A DNA stretch of 64,000 nucleotides from Terana coerulea (Eukaryota; Basidiomycota; Agaricomycetes; Polyporales; Phanerochaetaceae): contig JAKOGH010000097.1 in assembly GCA_024811115.1 (NCBI GenBank), positions 1 to 64,000 on the forward strand, read 5' to 3'. Positions 10,461-22,333 of this stretch are shown in pieces. The position numbers and the translations under genes are program-made. Under the pieces are notes generated by a model that searched no databases, was not told where the DNA came from, and was given only the letters and a program-made list of their open reading frames with translations. The stretch's first letter is position 1, and every line of letters starts with the position of its first letter.

Positions 10461-13400
10461 TCAGCGCGCTTCTCGCGCTTGCTGCTGCAGACGTTGCACT
10501 TCCTCGACGACCTCGGACATCGTCGGCCGGTCTTGGGGGTCTTGTGCCCACATCCGATCCATGAGCTTCACAATCTCCGGGCACCACCGCTTTTCTAACC
10601 CACGGACAGAAGGCCTGCATGCAGACATGAGGGACGGCTTTCGTAGAGGGCCAGGGGATTACGTACCGTTGGTGCTTGGCCCCAACCTGGTCGTAGATTG
10701 CGTGCTCATTCATGCCTTCCCAAGGAAACTTCTTCTCGGGTACATGCCATTGCAAAGTCTCCCAGTAGACCATCGCCAGCGAAAATACATCCACCTTATG
10801 ATTGTACTTCGGATGGGCCGTCCAAAGCTCAGGCGCTTGCCAGTTGACGGTACCAACCAGGCTCCGCACCATCGAGCGTGTCGACTGCTTGACCTTCGCA
10901 AGCCCAAAGTCGGTGATCTTCGCCACACCCTTGGAGGTGATGAGAATGTTGGAGGACTTGCAATCACGGTGGATAACAGACGGCTTCCTCATATGCAGAT
11001 ACTCTAGTCCACGAGCGATATCGAGCATGATGGAGAGCTATCCGCTATGAGATGTGAATACATTGGACAGTATGGTTCGACTTACCACGCGGTACAGTGT
11101 CGGCGCCGGCACGTTGCGGATGTAGTCGAAGAGATCACCATTGGAACAGAGCTCGCTAACAATCATGACTGGCGTGTCGCGCGGGTTGGTGGGGATGCTA
11201 ACACCAAGCTGACAGAGACAAAGCTTTAGTGATTACAACAACGAAGCGACGGAAGCACTTACGAAGCGAACAATGTTGGGATGGTCAAAGTCTCCTAACA
11301 GCTTGAGCTCCTTGACATCCACTACAGCGGGTTTAGCGCTATATTGCTGATAGTAAGAAGACGGGACTTACTGGCACTGAGCTGCCCGCGGAACTCTGCG
11401 ATTGCGACCTTCCTACCTTTCAGTTTGCCGATGAACACGTCCTTGAACCCACCACTACCAATCTTCTCAAGTTTGGTGAGCTTCTCCGGGGGGATCTCCC
11501 GGTCGTCCAAGCCCAAACTTTCCAGATCTAACTCTAGCTCGGGTTCCGCCTCCTTGTTATGCGGCGTTAATGGCGGGGTGCGGGGCTCGTCGAGGTGCAC
11601 TCGCTCTGAGCGCTCCAGAACTGGCCTATCATCTGCGCTCCGAGTGTTTCGGCGACGTGGACGTGACGTTGAGGGCGGGCGGGCTGTACCAGTCGATGAC
11701 GGTGACGACGCCATGTCGCTGGAATGCTTGTTCCGCCACTGCAGCAGCGCTTCCGCAAGCTGAGGTTTCGTGCCCGACACCTGGAGATCGCGGTGTTCAC
11801 ACATCCGAACGAGGTCATCTCGACGTAGCCGCACGAGTGACTTTGCAGTGGCGACTGCGAGGTCAACTGTCGTGAAAGTGTGGTTAATTCAATGTCGGGT
11901 ACAATATGGGAGATAATTACCATCGTCCTCCATGACTTCTTCGGCATCCTCAGCGTCGTCCACCTGGATATCTTCGTCGTCATCCTCATGGTCCTCAGCT
12001 TCAAGATCGATACTCGCAGCATCTTGATCCACAGATTCGGTGTCATCGATTTCACCCTCAGCATCCTCTTCGGTGAGTTCCTCGTCCGCGTCTGCGTCCA
12101 CATCGTCTTCCCCAACCACCTTTCCGTTCCGCAGAACGCGAGGTTCTACTTGGTCGTCTTCGTCCTCTTCCTCCTCCACACCTTCCTCCTCACTATCGTC
12201 CCTGATCGTCTCGCAATCATCGTCCATCTCCTGTTCCTCTTCTTCCTCTTCCTCATCCCCATTCAAGCTCTCCTGAATGTCCACGCTCTCGTCATCGCTA
12301 CCTTCATCGTCGCCATCATCCGGGGCCTCGTCTGCGATAGTCTGCCTCGGGCGCAGCCGCCGTTGCAGAGGCGTCCGTCTCCTGTTTGCCTTTGGTGTCG
12401 GCGACCCCGCCAGCTGGTCCAGTTCCTCGTCAGCTGCCCCCGCGTCGTCGGCATCACTGTCCACAAGCTCGTCCTCTTCTTCCTCTGTGTCGTCCTCCCT
12501 CAACGACCCGACTCGACCCTTTGCTTTACGCATTGGCGTCACTCTCCGTGAGAGATCGACCTCGCCGTCGACTTTCCCTCCACCGTCATAGCTTGACTGA
12601 CTCAAGACCCGGGTTTTCTCTCCTTTGCTGCGCAATCGTCTTGGACTTGGAGTTGCTAAACCGATGGTTTCCTCAAGCTCCGTTAGATCAGTTAGATCGC
12701 TTTCTTCATCAGGCTCTGGCAAAGCGGCCACTTGAACATGGTCATCAAATTCAACTTGCTTTGCTTTCCCCTTTCCTTTGTATGATGAAGTCGACGCTAT
12801 GGGTACGACGATGTTCTCGTTAGAGCATTTCCGTGAGCGTGTGCGAGTAGCGGGTGGCGAGAAAGCAGTTGAAGAGGTGGAAGTCGTAGGGGAAGTACGG
12901 CTTGAGCTAGCATGACTTTGTGTACGGCTGTACATCGCTGGTCGATTAGCCTGTAACCCACAAAATCAACACATGCACGTACCGTCTCGGCGCAGTAGCT
13001 GGCACTAGCCGTGGCTGCGAAGCGACTCTTGAGGTTGAGAGCCTCCCAGGATGCTGAAATGACGGAAGAGAGTAGCACCTATCCGCCGCTGCAGGCCTAC
13101 GCTTCCCAGTCCCGAGGTCATGCACAGTGTTCCGTCTTGACAGACCGTTCCTAAACCGATTGCCGAAGTCCGTCTCTTCACCGCCCGCGACATTTCCACC
13201 ATCCGACGAGTAGTCGCTGGATCCACTCGAGCGAGCATCAGGAGGAGAGGACGGTGGAAGAGAAGCGACATCGTCTCGCGAGTCAATGATACAATCGACG
13301 ATCTCAGGTTTCGTGAGAAGCTCTGCGTCTTCGGTCAGCCCGGCAGCGGTATAAATGCGGACGAGCTCCTCCTTGCGCAAACGCAGCAGTTGACGACGTG

Positions 13401-13707
13401 GTGCTTCATTGATCAAGAAGTTGTCCGCTACGGTATACAACTGATAAACCCCAGCTAGAAGACGACGATGACAGGAAGACTCACAGGAATCTGCGTTGTC
13501 CCCGTCGTCGCTCGCCTCCGAATCCGATATCTCCCAACGCGAATGCCCGTCGACGTCCATAGAGCTCGTGAGCTCATCCTCACTTGAGTCCAATCCCCTG
13601 CGCCTCTTCACCCGCTTTCCAGAACGCGACCGGCCATTTGCTAGCGCGTTCTCACTACCGCTCACAGCACGCTTCCGTTTCGACCCTGTCGGGACGGCAT
13701 CGTGCAT
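10461..13707 (-). CDS. SAP-domain protein kinase, TKL-like, with WNK-like lysine placement
   Basis: This is a multi-exon gene; 5' to 3' the product has four parts. First comes a Lys/Arg-rich nuclear-type N-terminus ([17 protein letters not shown]). Second is a helix-loop-helix SAP-like unit ([20 protein letters not shown], about 13390). Third is a long acidic region (about 12500-11900) ending in a clearer SAP domain ([18 protein letters not shown]...[11 protein letters not shown], 11834-11745). Fourth is a kinase domain with glycine loop [16 protein letters not shown], catalytic loop [26 protein letters not shown] and a last exon ending at 10461. The usual VAIK lysine is alanine (VAIAEF), while a lysine sits in the glycine loop as in WNK kinases. 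HRD and DFG are intact. The start is uncertain: ATG 13707 is used, but open frame continues upstream to about 14.0 kb, possibly through another frame break. SAP domains bind DNA, so a nuclear or chromatin role is inferred. Confidence 0.85.
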
Positions 13708-14194
13708 AATTTCCTGCTCTCCGAGAATAGACGCGATGGCAAGCGACGCAGATTGAACTGGAGGGGAACGAGGACAGCTCGCGATGAGTTCGGTGGTGAG
13801 CTTGACGCGACCGAGGCGTGGGAACTTGCTTGTGATTGCGGAAATTGAGTCGGAAGGGTAAATACGCGTCTGCGCGACGAGGGACCGCGACGAGACGACA
13901 GCTTTCGACGAGGGTACAATTTGGCGTCGATGCTTGATGATGCTACTCGCTGTGCTGGCCGTCGTTGTTGTTGTGCCATCAAGCCGAGCTTCGTAGCGCC
14001 GGAGTCGACGGTGGCAAACAAAACCGAGTTACAGGCAGCAGAGTCAAGCAAGCTCCAAAAGGGTCTCCAGCGTTGTGGCAAACAGCGTGTTCGTCGAGAT
14101 CGTCAGGTTCGTCACCGCCGTTGTCAGTGGTGGTTGTAGTTTTGAGGTGGGATAGAACAGCGGCCAAACAAAGCCAAACACACGTCCCAGCGAG

Positions 14195-14251
14195 TCACGT
14201 CACATGCGGCTAACGTGACGTCACGGACAATGAGTCACTCATAACACGTCA
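14195..14251. promoter_or_regulatory. Cluster of CRE/ATF- and AP-1/Gcn4-type bZIP sites
   Basis: A full palindromic CRE (TGACGTCA) lies at 14216-14223. An AP-1/Gcn4-type site (TGAGTCA) lies at 14231-14237. Further ACGTCA half sites in the same orientation lie at 14197-14202 and 14246-14251. The cluster is in the short space between the acyl-CoA ligase 3' end and the kinase gene, so it most likely regulates the kinase. Binding by a bZIP factor is inferred from the motifs only. Confidence 0.55.
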
Positions 14252-14459
14252 CGTCGGGGATAACGCTTCCGCCCGGGCCGGCACACCGTGAGTAGTGATA
14301 TAAGTATTAAATGCGTTGCTTACTTGCCAACGAATATGTTCGAGTCCAAATGTCAACGTGAGTATGCTATTACACACTGTTATACACGACCTTACGATAC
14401 ATTCTTCAGCGATCAGATCTCCGTCTTGGTCAAATATTGAGGGAAGTAAATGGGCGACC

Positions 14460-16987
14460 CTACAGCTTGGCGACAAGTTTGCGCAGAACAACTTTCTGTA
14501 TCTTCCCAGTCGATGTTTTCTGTCACCAGCCTCTCAATATAACTCACAACAGGCTGGATGTTACGACTTACAGGCAGCTCCTCGACAATCTGTACCCACT
14601 CAGGGCACGCGAAGCCAGGCAGGCGCCCTTTCGCATGGCTTTTGAGCTCGCCTTCGAACTCCCCATGACGGCCTTGCCACTTGGAAGCTGCATCATTCTT
14701 CAAGATGACGAAGGCCATAGCACGCTCGCCCCATTTTGGATGTGGGCGGGCTATGACAGTTACTTCTAGCACATCCGCATGTGCAGCAAGCTCTGACGGA
14801 GGATCAGTTTGCGCTGCCGTTGTTTACGCAGGGTAACGGGCCATTCACCTTGCTCAATCGCCAAGCTCGACGCATTCTGAATGTGAATGTGAGTGAGTCT
14901 CTAATTAAGAGGTCACCATACTAGCTCACCTCTCCACCAGAAATGATGATATCTTTGCTGCGGTCTTGGATTGCAACGTACCCATCCGGGTGTACCACGG
15001 CTAGATCCCCGCTGTGGAAGTATCCACCCTCGAATGCTTTCTTCGTCGCCTCCGGATCCCTGAAGTACTACGTCGCCGCTCATCAGGATTATCATCAGAA
15101 TCGACCACTGCAACTAACCTCCTTCATGGCAATATTCCCCCTCATAACGATCTCGCCAACCGTCTTTCCGTCCTGTGGGACGTCCACTAGCTCGGCGCCT
15201 TCCTTTCCTTCCTCAGCCTGGACTACTACGCGTGCAGCGTCCGACGTCAGGAAGCTGAATCCTTGTCGTGCGCTATATCGAGCTCGCTCCTCAAGGCTCA
15301 AGTCCTTCCAAGATGGTTGGGCGTAGGATTTCGTGAAGGGTCCGTACGTCTGAAATCGATCAGTAAAGGTGGATAATGCCGAAATAAGAATGAGTACCTC
15401 GGTGAGTCCGTATACATGCACAGGCTGGATACCAATGCTCTCGAGGTCTCCGATGAGCTGCGCCGTAGGAGCCGAGCCAGCGATAATGGCACTGATGGTT
15501 CGCGGTACAGGCTTTGCTTCTGGCGCGCTGACAATACCAATCTGAAATAGGATGGGTCACGACTAAGCCCAGTGCCCAGGAGCGATTCACTAACTTGGAC
15601 GGTTGGGGCCGCGCAATAATGGCTCACGCCTGAGTTGAGGAAGTGATACCAGATCATGGAATGATTTACGGTGCGTAGGGTAATCTATCACTTTGTTTGT
15701 ATGCATACCGTTACCAATAATTGACTGACAGGGCTTTACCTGGGTGGCGAATGCGACTGTAATAGCCCAAGGATAAGTCCAGCCGCATGCATGGAACATA
15801 GGCAAAATCCTACAAGACTATCAGTATGTGCGCCCACGTGAAAGCTCACGAAGCGTGTCACCAAAGATATACGGATTCTGGAGCCAACCTTGTCTCATAT
15901 GCATTAGCGACCGCTGCAAGGTACGAGCCTATACCAGGGCGGACAGTTAGCATAGATCACAAGGCACGACGCTTACGCTTTAGCTACTCACCACGCAGTG
16001 TGGTAATCACTCCTTTTGGCTGCTCGAAGTAAGTTTGTTATCGTTGAATATTAAAAGAGCAGACTAACCCGACCTGTAGTTCCAGAGCTACACAAATGGC
16101 AAATTAACACCAGCTCAGGACAGCATGAGCTAGAACATACGTATAACAGAGCGCTGCGGCAGCGTTCTCATCTGCTTCCCACTCTAGTCCTGCCCAACCC
16201 CTCTCGTGACTAAACCGCCGCCCACCGCCGAGAAACTCTTCGTACGGATCTCCCGGTCTTCCAGTGTCATTCGAAACTATGATACGGGTCTCTACACCTT
16301 CCACGAGGTGTGCGTACTCATAGTCAACAATGATGAGCTTTGCACCACTATGCTCGAGGATGTAAGCAACTTCGGGGGCTGTGAGTCGCGTGTTGATTGG
16401 ACAGATGACTGCCCGTGCCGCGATTACGCCTTGGTGTGCATCTTGCCACGACACATCGTTTATGATTTTGCGACACCGGCATTAAGCTGAGCACCCACCT
16501 GCTATGACCGGACTAAGGGAATTTGAGCGGGGTCTGGTGGAAGCAGTCTGCTCTACTAGTACTCACGAGTTAGGAGCGACAACAGCAACTCTGTCTCCTG
16601 GTTGAATTCCAGCCTCGATGAGAGCATACGCGAGATTCTGTATTCGCTGAGCCCTTAATGCACGTTGTGAGCTTTAAAGTAGAAGGTTTGAACAGGTGAA
16701 CAATATACCACACGGCGTAGGTGTAAAATACCGGATGCTTCACGTCAGAATGAGCAACAGCGAGCTTGTCAGGGTATATTTGCGCCGCGCGCAGCAGAAA
16801 GTGTAGTGGATTCTAGAGCAGACCTGTGTTGAGTTGCAGTATGAGAGAACACATTCGGCACTGCACTGACCAAAGGCTGGATGTTCACGGCAAGACCTTT
16901 GGGCTGTCGTAGCTGTAGATTCGCGGATCCTGTACCGGCAGGGGGTATGCTAGCTGGAGTTGGCTGAAATTTCGAGAGAGCAGACAT
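14460..16987 (-). CDS. AMP-dependent acyl-CoA synthetase/ligase, peroxisomal
   Basis: This enzyme activates a carboxylic acid to its acyl-CoA through an acyl-AMP intermediate. The chain runs from [16 protein letters not shown] at 16987 through [30 protein letters not shown] and the P-loop-like core SGTTGRPKGV split by an intron. It continues through [63 protein letters not shown] and the catalytic-lysine C-terminal motif KTSTGKIQK. About ten short introns interrupt it. The last residues are VAKL, and AKL fits the type 1 peroxisomal targeting consensus. This places the enzyme in the peroxisome, probably feeding beta-oxidation. The substrate is unknown; it resembles the short/medium-chain AAE type more than the very-long-chain type. 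Confidence 0.92.
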
Positions 16988-18180
16988 TTCCGAAAACCTG
17001 TTACGACCAATTCTTGAAATCGTTCCAGAGGTATCCTTGACAGTGTCTAGCTACAGCTATTTCTGCAGTGATGCACTTCAGAATGCGGGGTAGTATGGGG
17101 AAGCGTTGCGGGGCATCAACTCGTTCCCCGGGAACTCCGGAATCCTTTCCCGAACTTCGTCAAATTCGACTTTGATTTTGCTTTTCGCCACTATTGTCTT
17201 CCACTTCCACTTCATGTCGCTGGTGTCTTTCTTTCTCTTACCACCACCTTCAGATACCCTCTGTGCAATAATCCACAACATTCTGAGGCAACACAAAGGA
17301 TTCAGGTCGAAATTGGCATATTTTGTGCCCGCTACGAGCACGCTGGCCGTTGTTCGCTACTTCGCTTCAAAAAAGCACGTCAATAAGGACTGGTTGCAAC
17401 CCCTACAGCCTTCCCTTCACTTCATCAGGCTGCTTTGGCTTTCTGGCTTGTCGTGCGCAGGCTCGACAGAGTCAGCAAACCGGTCGCATCCTCGGTGACG
17501 TGTCTCTCAACGTGCCTCGACTCCGCAGGGTCAACGACCTCGTGCATCACAGACAAACCATTTACCTCTATTTACACGTCTTCTAGCTCATCATCGCCCA
17601 TGAGGAACACGTTTCAGGACTGGTCTTGGGTGCGCTTTCCCGTAGCATTTCTCATGAGGGCGAAGTACTAACGAGTGTCCGGAAAAGGCAGGAACTCTTT
17701 CAAGCTGCCCGTTTGGGCGGTGTTGTCCACGCTCGCCGCCCGCTGTGTTCCTCCAAGAGATGGTCAACATCGTCGCTGGAGACCCTTTGTGAGTAGCTGA
17801 AGGTCTCCAGGATATGTGCAGCGTACCGATAACTACAGCACAGGTCTTCTACAGGCCTTGTTGTGTCTGGACAACGGGAAGGTAGCCTCGGGAAACTCTG
17901 TGAATTTTGATTGGCGATACCCTGCGATACCTCGGACTAAACCGTCAAGTCATGGATCCCCGCGCAATCATCGTGCGCAAATGAACCATCCCAAGAAAGT
18001 CAATGCTTTATATCCCTAAACCGGCCTTTGGCTTGACCACAAGCGCGTACGCCTACAAGCATGGCCTCGCTATAAAGCCCAAGCTCATGGCTCGGCACTA
18101 CGTCGACGGCCGCTCCATCCTCTGTCTGTCCTATCAGCCGCAAATCCCTCGATCGACAGGCACCTGCCTCGCAGCCAGCC
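16988..18180. other. Intergenic region without a supportable gene
   Basis: Only short frames with biased composition are present. None shows a recognisable domain or a plausible exon chain. The right part holds the promoter of the DUF6593-like gene. Confidence 0.5.
18071..18076 (+). promoter_or_regulatory. TATA box of the DUF6593-like gene
   Basis: TATAAA occurs 105 bp upstream of the ATG at 18181, in the right orientation and at a usual distance for a fungal TATA promoter. This suggests a regulated gene, unlike the TATA-poor housekeeping genes nearby. Confidence 0.5.
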
Positions 18181-19059
18181 ATGCTCCTCAAGTTCACGAC
18201 CTCTGATTGGCAAAACACGCCCGCGGTCGATTGTGCGACTGGGGCTGTCGTGTTCCACACCACGACGCCAACTGCAGCCAGTCGCTCGAGGTCCCTGTCG
18301 TCCGCGTCGCTCTACTCCTTCGCCAGCTCGAGCTCTTCGTCAAGGGAGCTATGCTCATCTGCCCAGAAAGTGACGAGTGTTGTGGATGCGGAGGGGACTT
18401 CCTTGGCGGACATCACTTGGGAAGAGGCTACAGCGTCTCGCATCAGGATAGGGGATGAGGAATTGGCAGGAACTAGCGAGATATTCGACGCACACTACAT
18501 CAAAGTCCTGTAAGTGTAGCGCATTTTCTCCAGCCATTCCGCTCCTAACGCGCCTCTCAGACCCGAAGAAACTCTGATCCCCACTCGCATGGAATACACC
18601 TGGCGCACCACACCCGAGAGCCTAACAGTAAGCTCCATTGTATCTCCAAGACCGTTGCCAAATCTTATCTTTCCCGTAGCTTCTGGACGATGACGGCGAT
18701 GTCATCGGTCGGCTCTACCAAGACTGCTTACTACTCGAGGGCGAGCTGTTCCCTGCTGCTAAGCCCGGTGCAGGACACGACTTCCTCGAACTGAGCGACA
18801 TCCCAGTATACGAGGTGCTCGAAGTCTACGGTACGCCTTTCTGGCTAGTTAACTCGTCCTCCTCGCGCTCATGCCGCATACAGTGAGCTTCCTTCTCATT
18901 TGCAAGCTGCGGGAACGGATATACTGGATAACCCAGTATATCTATGCCCAGCAATCGCTGCTTCCCTCGCCGAAAAATCCGCTCAAGAAGCTGCGCAAGC
19001 AGGCGAGCCGAAGCTTCGCGAACTGGAAGGGGACATTGTTCCGGCACAGGAAGCACTAA
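18181..19059 (+). CDS. DUF6593-like basidiomycete protein
   Basis: The spliced model is join(18181..18509, 18561..18627, 18680..18830, 18884..19059), which keeps phase throughout and gives 240 residues. The order of elements matches what I know of the mushroom-specific DUF6593 family: MLLKFTTSDWQNT, then DCATGAVVFHTTTP, a Ser-rich stretch, LADITWEEATASRIRIGDEEL, TRMEYTWRTTPESLTLLDDD and the end of the domain. The tail after the last intron is a basic, lysine/arginine-rich extension (LKKLRKQASRSFANWKG). The biochemical role of this family is not known. A TATA box lies upstream. Confidence 0.75.
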
Positions 19060-19617
19060 CGCTTCTTTTCACCTTCTCCCCTTGACTTGTCATACTGGGC
19101 TCCGGCCTGTGGCGCAGAAGCCCCCACGCTCCTTACCCCCTCACTGAAATCTACCCTCGTAAAGCTTGGGTACTTTCGTCTGTATCTCTAGTCTTGTTTT
19201 CGCGTTGACGCTCTCCAGCTATCCCGCGACAGCATTCGCTTTCTCGGCTACATCTTACTCATACCATCCAACTATACACAAACACCATACCCTTCTAACC
19301 TTCATACCCACCACCTTTTGTAGCCTTACAAGATTATTCGTGTCGTAGTCACCAATATATGCACATATGCTTTACTCAGTTTCCGGAATGATTGATGAAG
19401 GCGAGGATCAATCGACTAACAGCCTGTCTGGCTAGAAGACATGTACCATCTATCCGTTCTCAGATCATGTGAGCTTGTAAATGTCATGTTTGCTGCTGCA
19501 TAGTAGCTCTCGTAGAACGTTCTATTTCTTTCTTTCTGGTTCTACAGTGCCCACTTTCAAACTGTGGTCTTTAGGGTCATAATATACATGTACATTTTAG
19601 GTAGGGGCAGCAGCAGC
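19060..19617. other. Convergent 3' intergenic region
   Basis: This region holds the 3' UTRs of the DUF6593-like gene and the glutamyl-tRNA synthetase gene. T-rich and AT-rich stretches near 19320-19580 are compatible with termination of both transcripts. I see no gene. Confidence 0.5.
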
Positions 19618-22333
19618 TCAGTACACGTTCGCAAGCTTGTACATCTTGGTATCAGCCTGCGGAACAACATCATCCTCTCCGTAGATCTTCTTCATCTTAT
19701 ACATCTTCGTGTCAGCGACAGCGTCGTCTTTAGGCGCAGGCGACTCCTGCTTCGACTTGGCCGCCTCTCCGGGGACGACGCCCGCCTTGCTCGCAAGACT
19801 CGCGGCGCGACCGTCCGGGATGTGGATGAACGCGTGGCGGCCGTCGCGGACGCCGTCGAAGATGTAGTACCCCTTGCGCTCGAACTGGATGATGTCCCCT
19901 TCGCGAGGTCGGCAACGTTCGCATCCGCGACCGCGTCCTCGCGGAACTCAGACACGGGCGTGACAACGTCCTTGATGTCGTCGTCCTCCTCAAGCTTCTT
20001 CTTCGTAATGAGGTAATCGTAGTCGAGTAGCGTCGTCTCGACGAGCGCGTGCGCGTCCGTCGCCGCAGAGAGCCAGGTGATCTTCTTCTTGGTCTTGCGG
20101 AAGTCGCCCTCGAGGTGGAGCTCCAAGGTGAGGCCGGTGATCTTGCCAGACGCATCAGCAGTTTTGGAGCGGACGATAGCGTTGCCCCAGTCCATGAGCG
20201 TGACCTGTGAGTAAGTTTAGCCATCGGTCACAAATTTTCCCTCAGTGGATTGACTGACCTCCTCATTGTCCTCGAACGAGACGGCGTCCTCCTGCTCAAC
20301 GATGATGTTGGAGGAGAAGACGGTCTTCTTGTCACCAACCTCGGGATTCTTCTTGTGCTTAGGAAGCGTCTTGACCTCGGGCTCAGCGGGACCTCCAGTG
20401 ATGGTGACTGGTACAAAATCTTGCTTGGCGATGGCCCAAAAGCGTGGAGCAACGGGGTCGATGACCTTCTTGTTCAGAGTCCAAAGAGTGTCCCATTCGA
20501 GAGACACAATGGCCTGAGACGGACCTTGAGCCAACATGTATTGGCGAAGGGCCTCGACGGTAAGGCCACGGCGACGAATACCTGAAGCGCAACTCTTCCA
20601 GAATAATTCACGCATATAAGCCAAAAATGCGTACCTCGGACAGTAGGGAAACGAGGATCGTCCCAACCGCTGACGAGACCCTGGTCAACGAACCAGTGAA
20701 GCTTTCGCTTGGAGAGAAGTGTATAGATGAAGTTCAGACGACTGAAATCCCAGATGTGGACATTGCGGAGACCTAGTGCCTCGATCATCCAATAGTATTG
20801 TGGGTTGCGATCACGGTATTCGTTGGTTCTCAGAGCATGGGTAACACCCTCAATCGAGTCGACGATGGGGCATGCGAAGTCGTATGTCGGGTAGATCTTC
20901 CATTTGTCACTGTGCATAAAATCTAAGTGACTATATGCGCTTAAAGACTGAAGACAGAGCATACCCAGTGCGGTGGTGAGGTAACACGTTGCACCGATAG
21001 ATCACGGGATCGCGCAGGGCTTTGTTGGGGTTGTCAACGCTCATCTTGGCGCGAATGCACCATCTCAGGCCCTCTTCGGTACCCTTCTTCATCTCCTCGA
21101 AGTGGGCTAGGTTGTCCTCCACGCTATCATCACGATGGCGGGAAGCGATGCCGTCAAATCGTTGCTGACGCATCTAGAAGACACTATGTTTGAGTGTTGT
21201 AGGATGCAGCAGAAACAAAAGCCGTCTCACCTCCTCTTGCTTAGTGTTGTCGGCGTACGCCTTGCCATCCTTGATGATCTTGACGCCGTACTCGTAGAGT
21301 TCATCGAAGTAATCCGAAGTGTGGGAGATGGCATCACCATGAACTTCAAGTAGCGCCAGGTCCTCGAGAATAGTCTCCTCGAACTCGGTCTATAATCGTG
21401 TTGGAATAATAATTATAACAGGCTTGCTTGCTTGGCTTACCCTCTCTTTGGTTGGGTTGGTGTCGTCGAAGCGGATGAGAAGCTTTCCCTTGTACATTTT
21501 AGCAAAGTATTGGTTCAACATGGCAGCCTTCGCGTGACCGATGTGCAGGTAGCCAGAGGGTTCAGGAGGGAATCGGGTAACAACTTGGCCTTCAACGGCA
21601 TTAGCTAGGCCAAGGGTGAACGAGGCAGCTGTCTTATTGGAGCGAGCCTTGTGAGACTTGGCCTCTACCATAGAGCTACGATTACAGTCACGTTTCGGGA
21701 GCGTGAAGCATGAGACATACCGAGAAGGCCGGCAAGAGCAAGCTGGGTTGACTCGAGGCTCTCGATGTGAGAGTACCATCGAACAAGATGGACGTGCTTG
21801 TTATTCTTCAAAAGTCCAACAATCTTGACACTTCCTACACAGCTACAAGTATCAATTTGAGCGCCACACTCCCAAAGAGAATGTCACAAACCTTTCAAGG
21901 CGCCCCAGATCATCAGGTCAGCGGCAGTCAGATCGTGTCCCACAAGAAAGGTCCTGAAGGCAAGATGGTCGTCCAAGGAATCAAGGGCAGCCACGAGCTC
22001 CGGGAAAGCGGTGGTTGCAGGGAGTTTCTTGGCGAGCTCAAAGAATGCCTGGGTCTACGAGGAGTACGCACATTAATTGGATGACCAGACCAAAGTGATG
22101 CCCATTCCAATAATTATACAGACCTTCGCACTGTCATCTGCGAGCCCAGCCACCTTTGCAAGTGTCCGCACAATTTCATCTTCACCGTCAAGCTCAGATC
22201 CGTTGATTTTCAGAGAGATCTTGGACGCGGTCTCGTCGAAGTTAATCTCAGCCTTTTGAGTATAAGTTGCAGTCGCGATCGCAGCGTATGGGAACGGCGA
22301 GGCCGTAGTAGAAACAGTGAGCACCGAAGCCAT
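19618..22333 (-). CDS. GUS1: Cytosolic glutamyl-tRNA synthetase
   Basis: The enzyme charges tRNA-Glu and is a class I synthetase of the eukaryotic/archaeal GluRS type. The start ATG at 22333 ([17 protein letters not shown]) opens a GST-like N-terminal domain that in yeast docks to Arc1. The catalytic core shows [20 protein letters not shown] with the HIGH motif, [34 protein letters not shown]-like [13 protein letters not shown] and the KMSKS-equivalent [11 protein letters not shown]. The anticodon-binding beta-barrels follow ([24 protein letters not shown]). The C-terminal tail repeats DTKMYK twice and ends in LANVY at 19618. One G is missing in the run 19896-19899 (after VADLAKG), and repair restores the ending. 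At least six short introns are visible. It is divergent from the phosphoesterase gene. Confidence 0.95.

Noticed and set aside
11880..12591. Long plus-strand Ser/Val-rich frames opposite the kinase gene
   Set aside because: They are the complement of the GAG/GAT-rich acidic tract of the kinase protein. The composition explains the openness.
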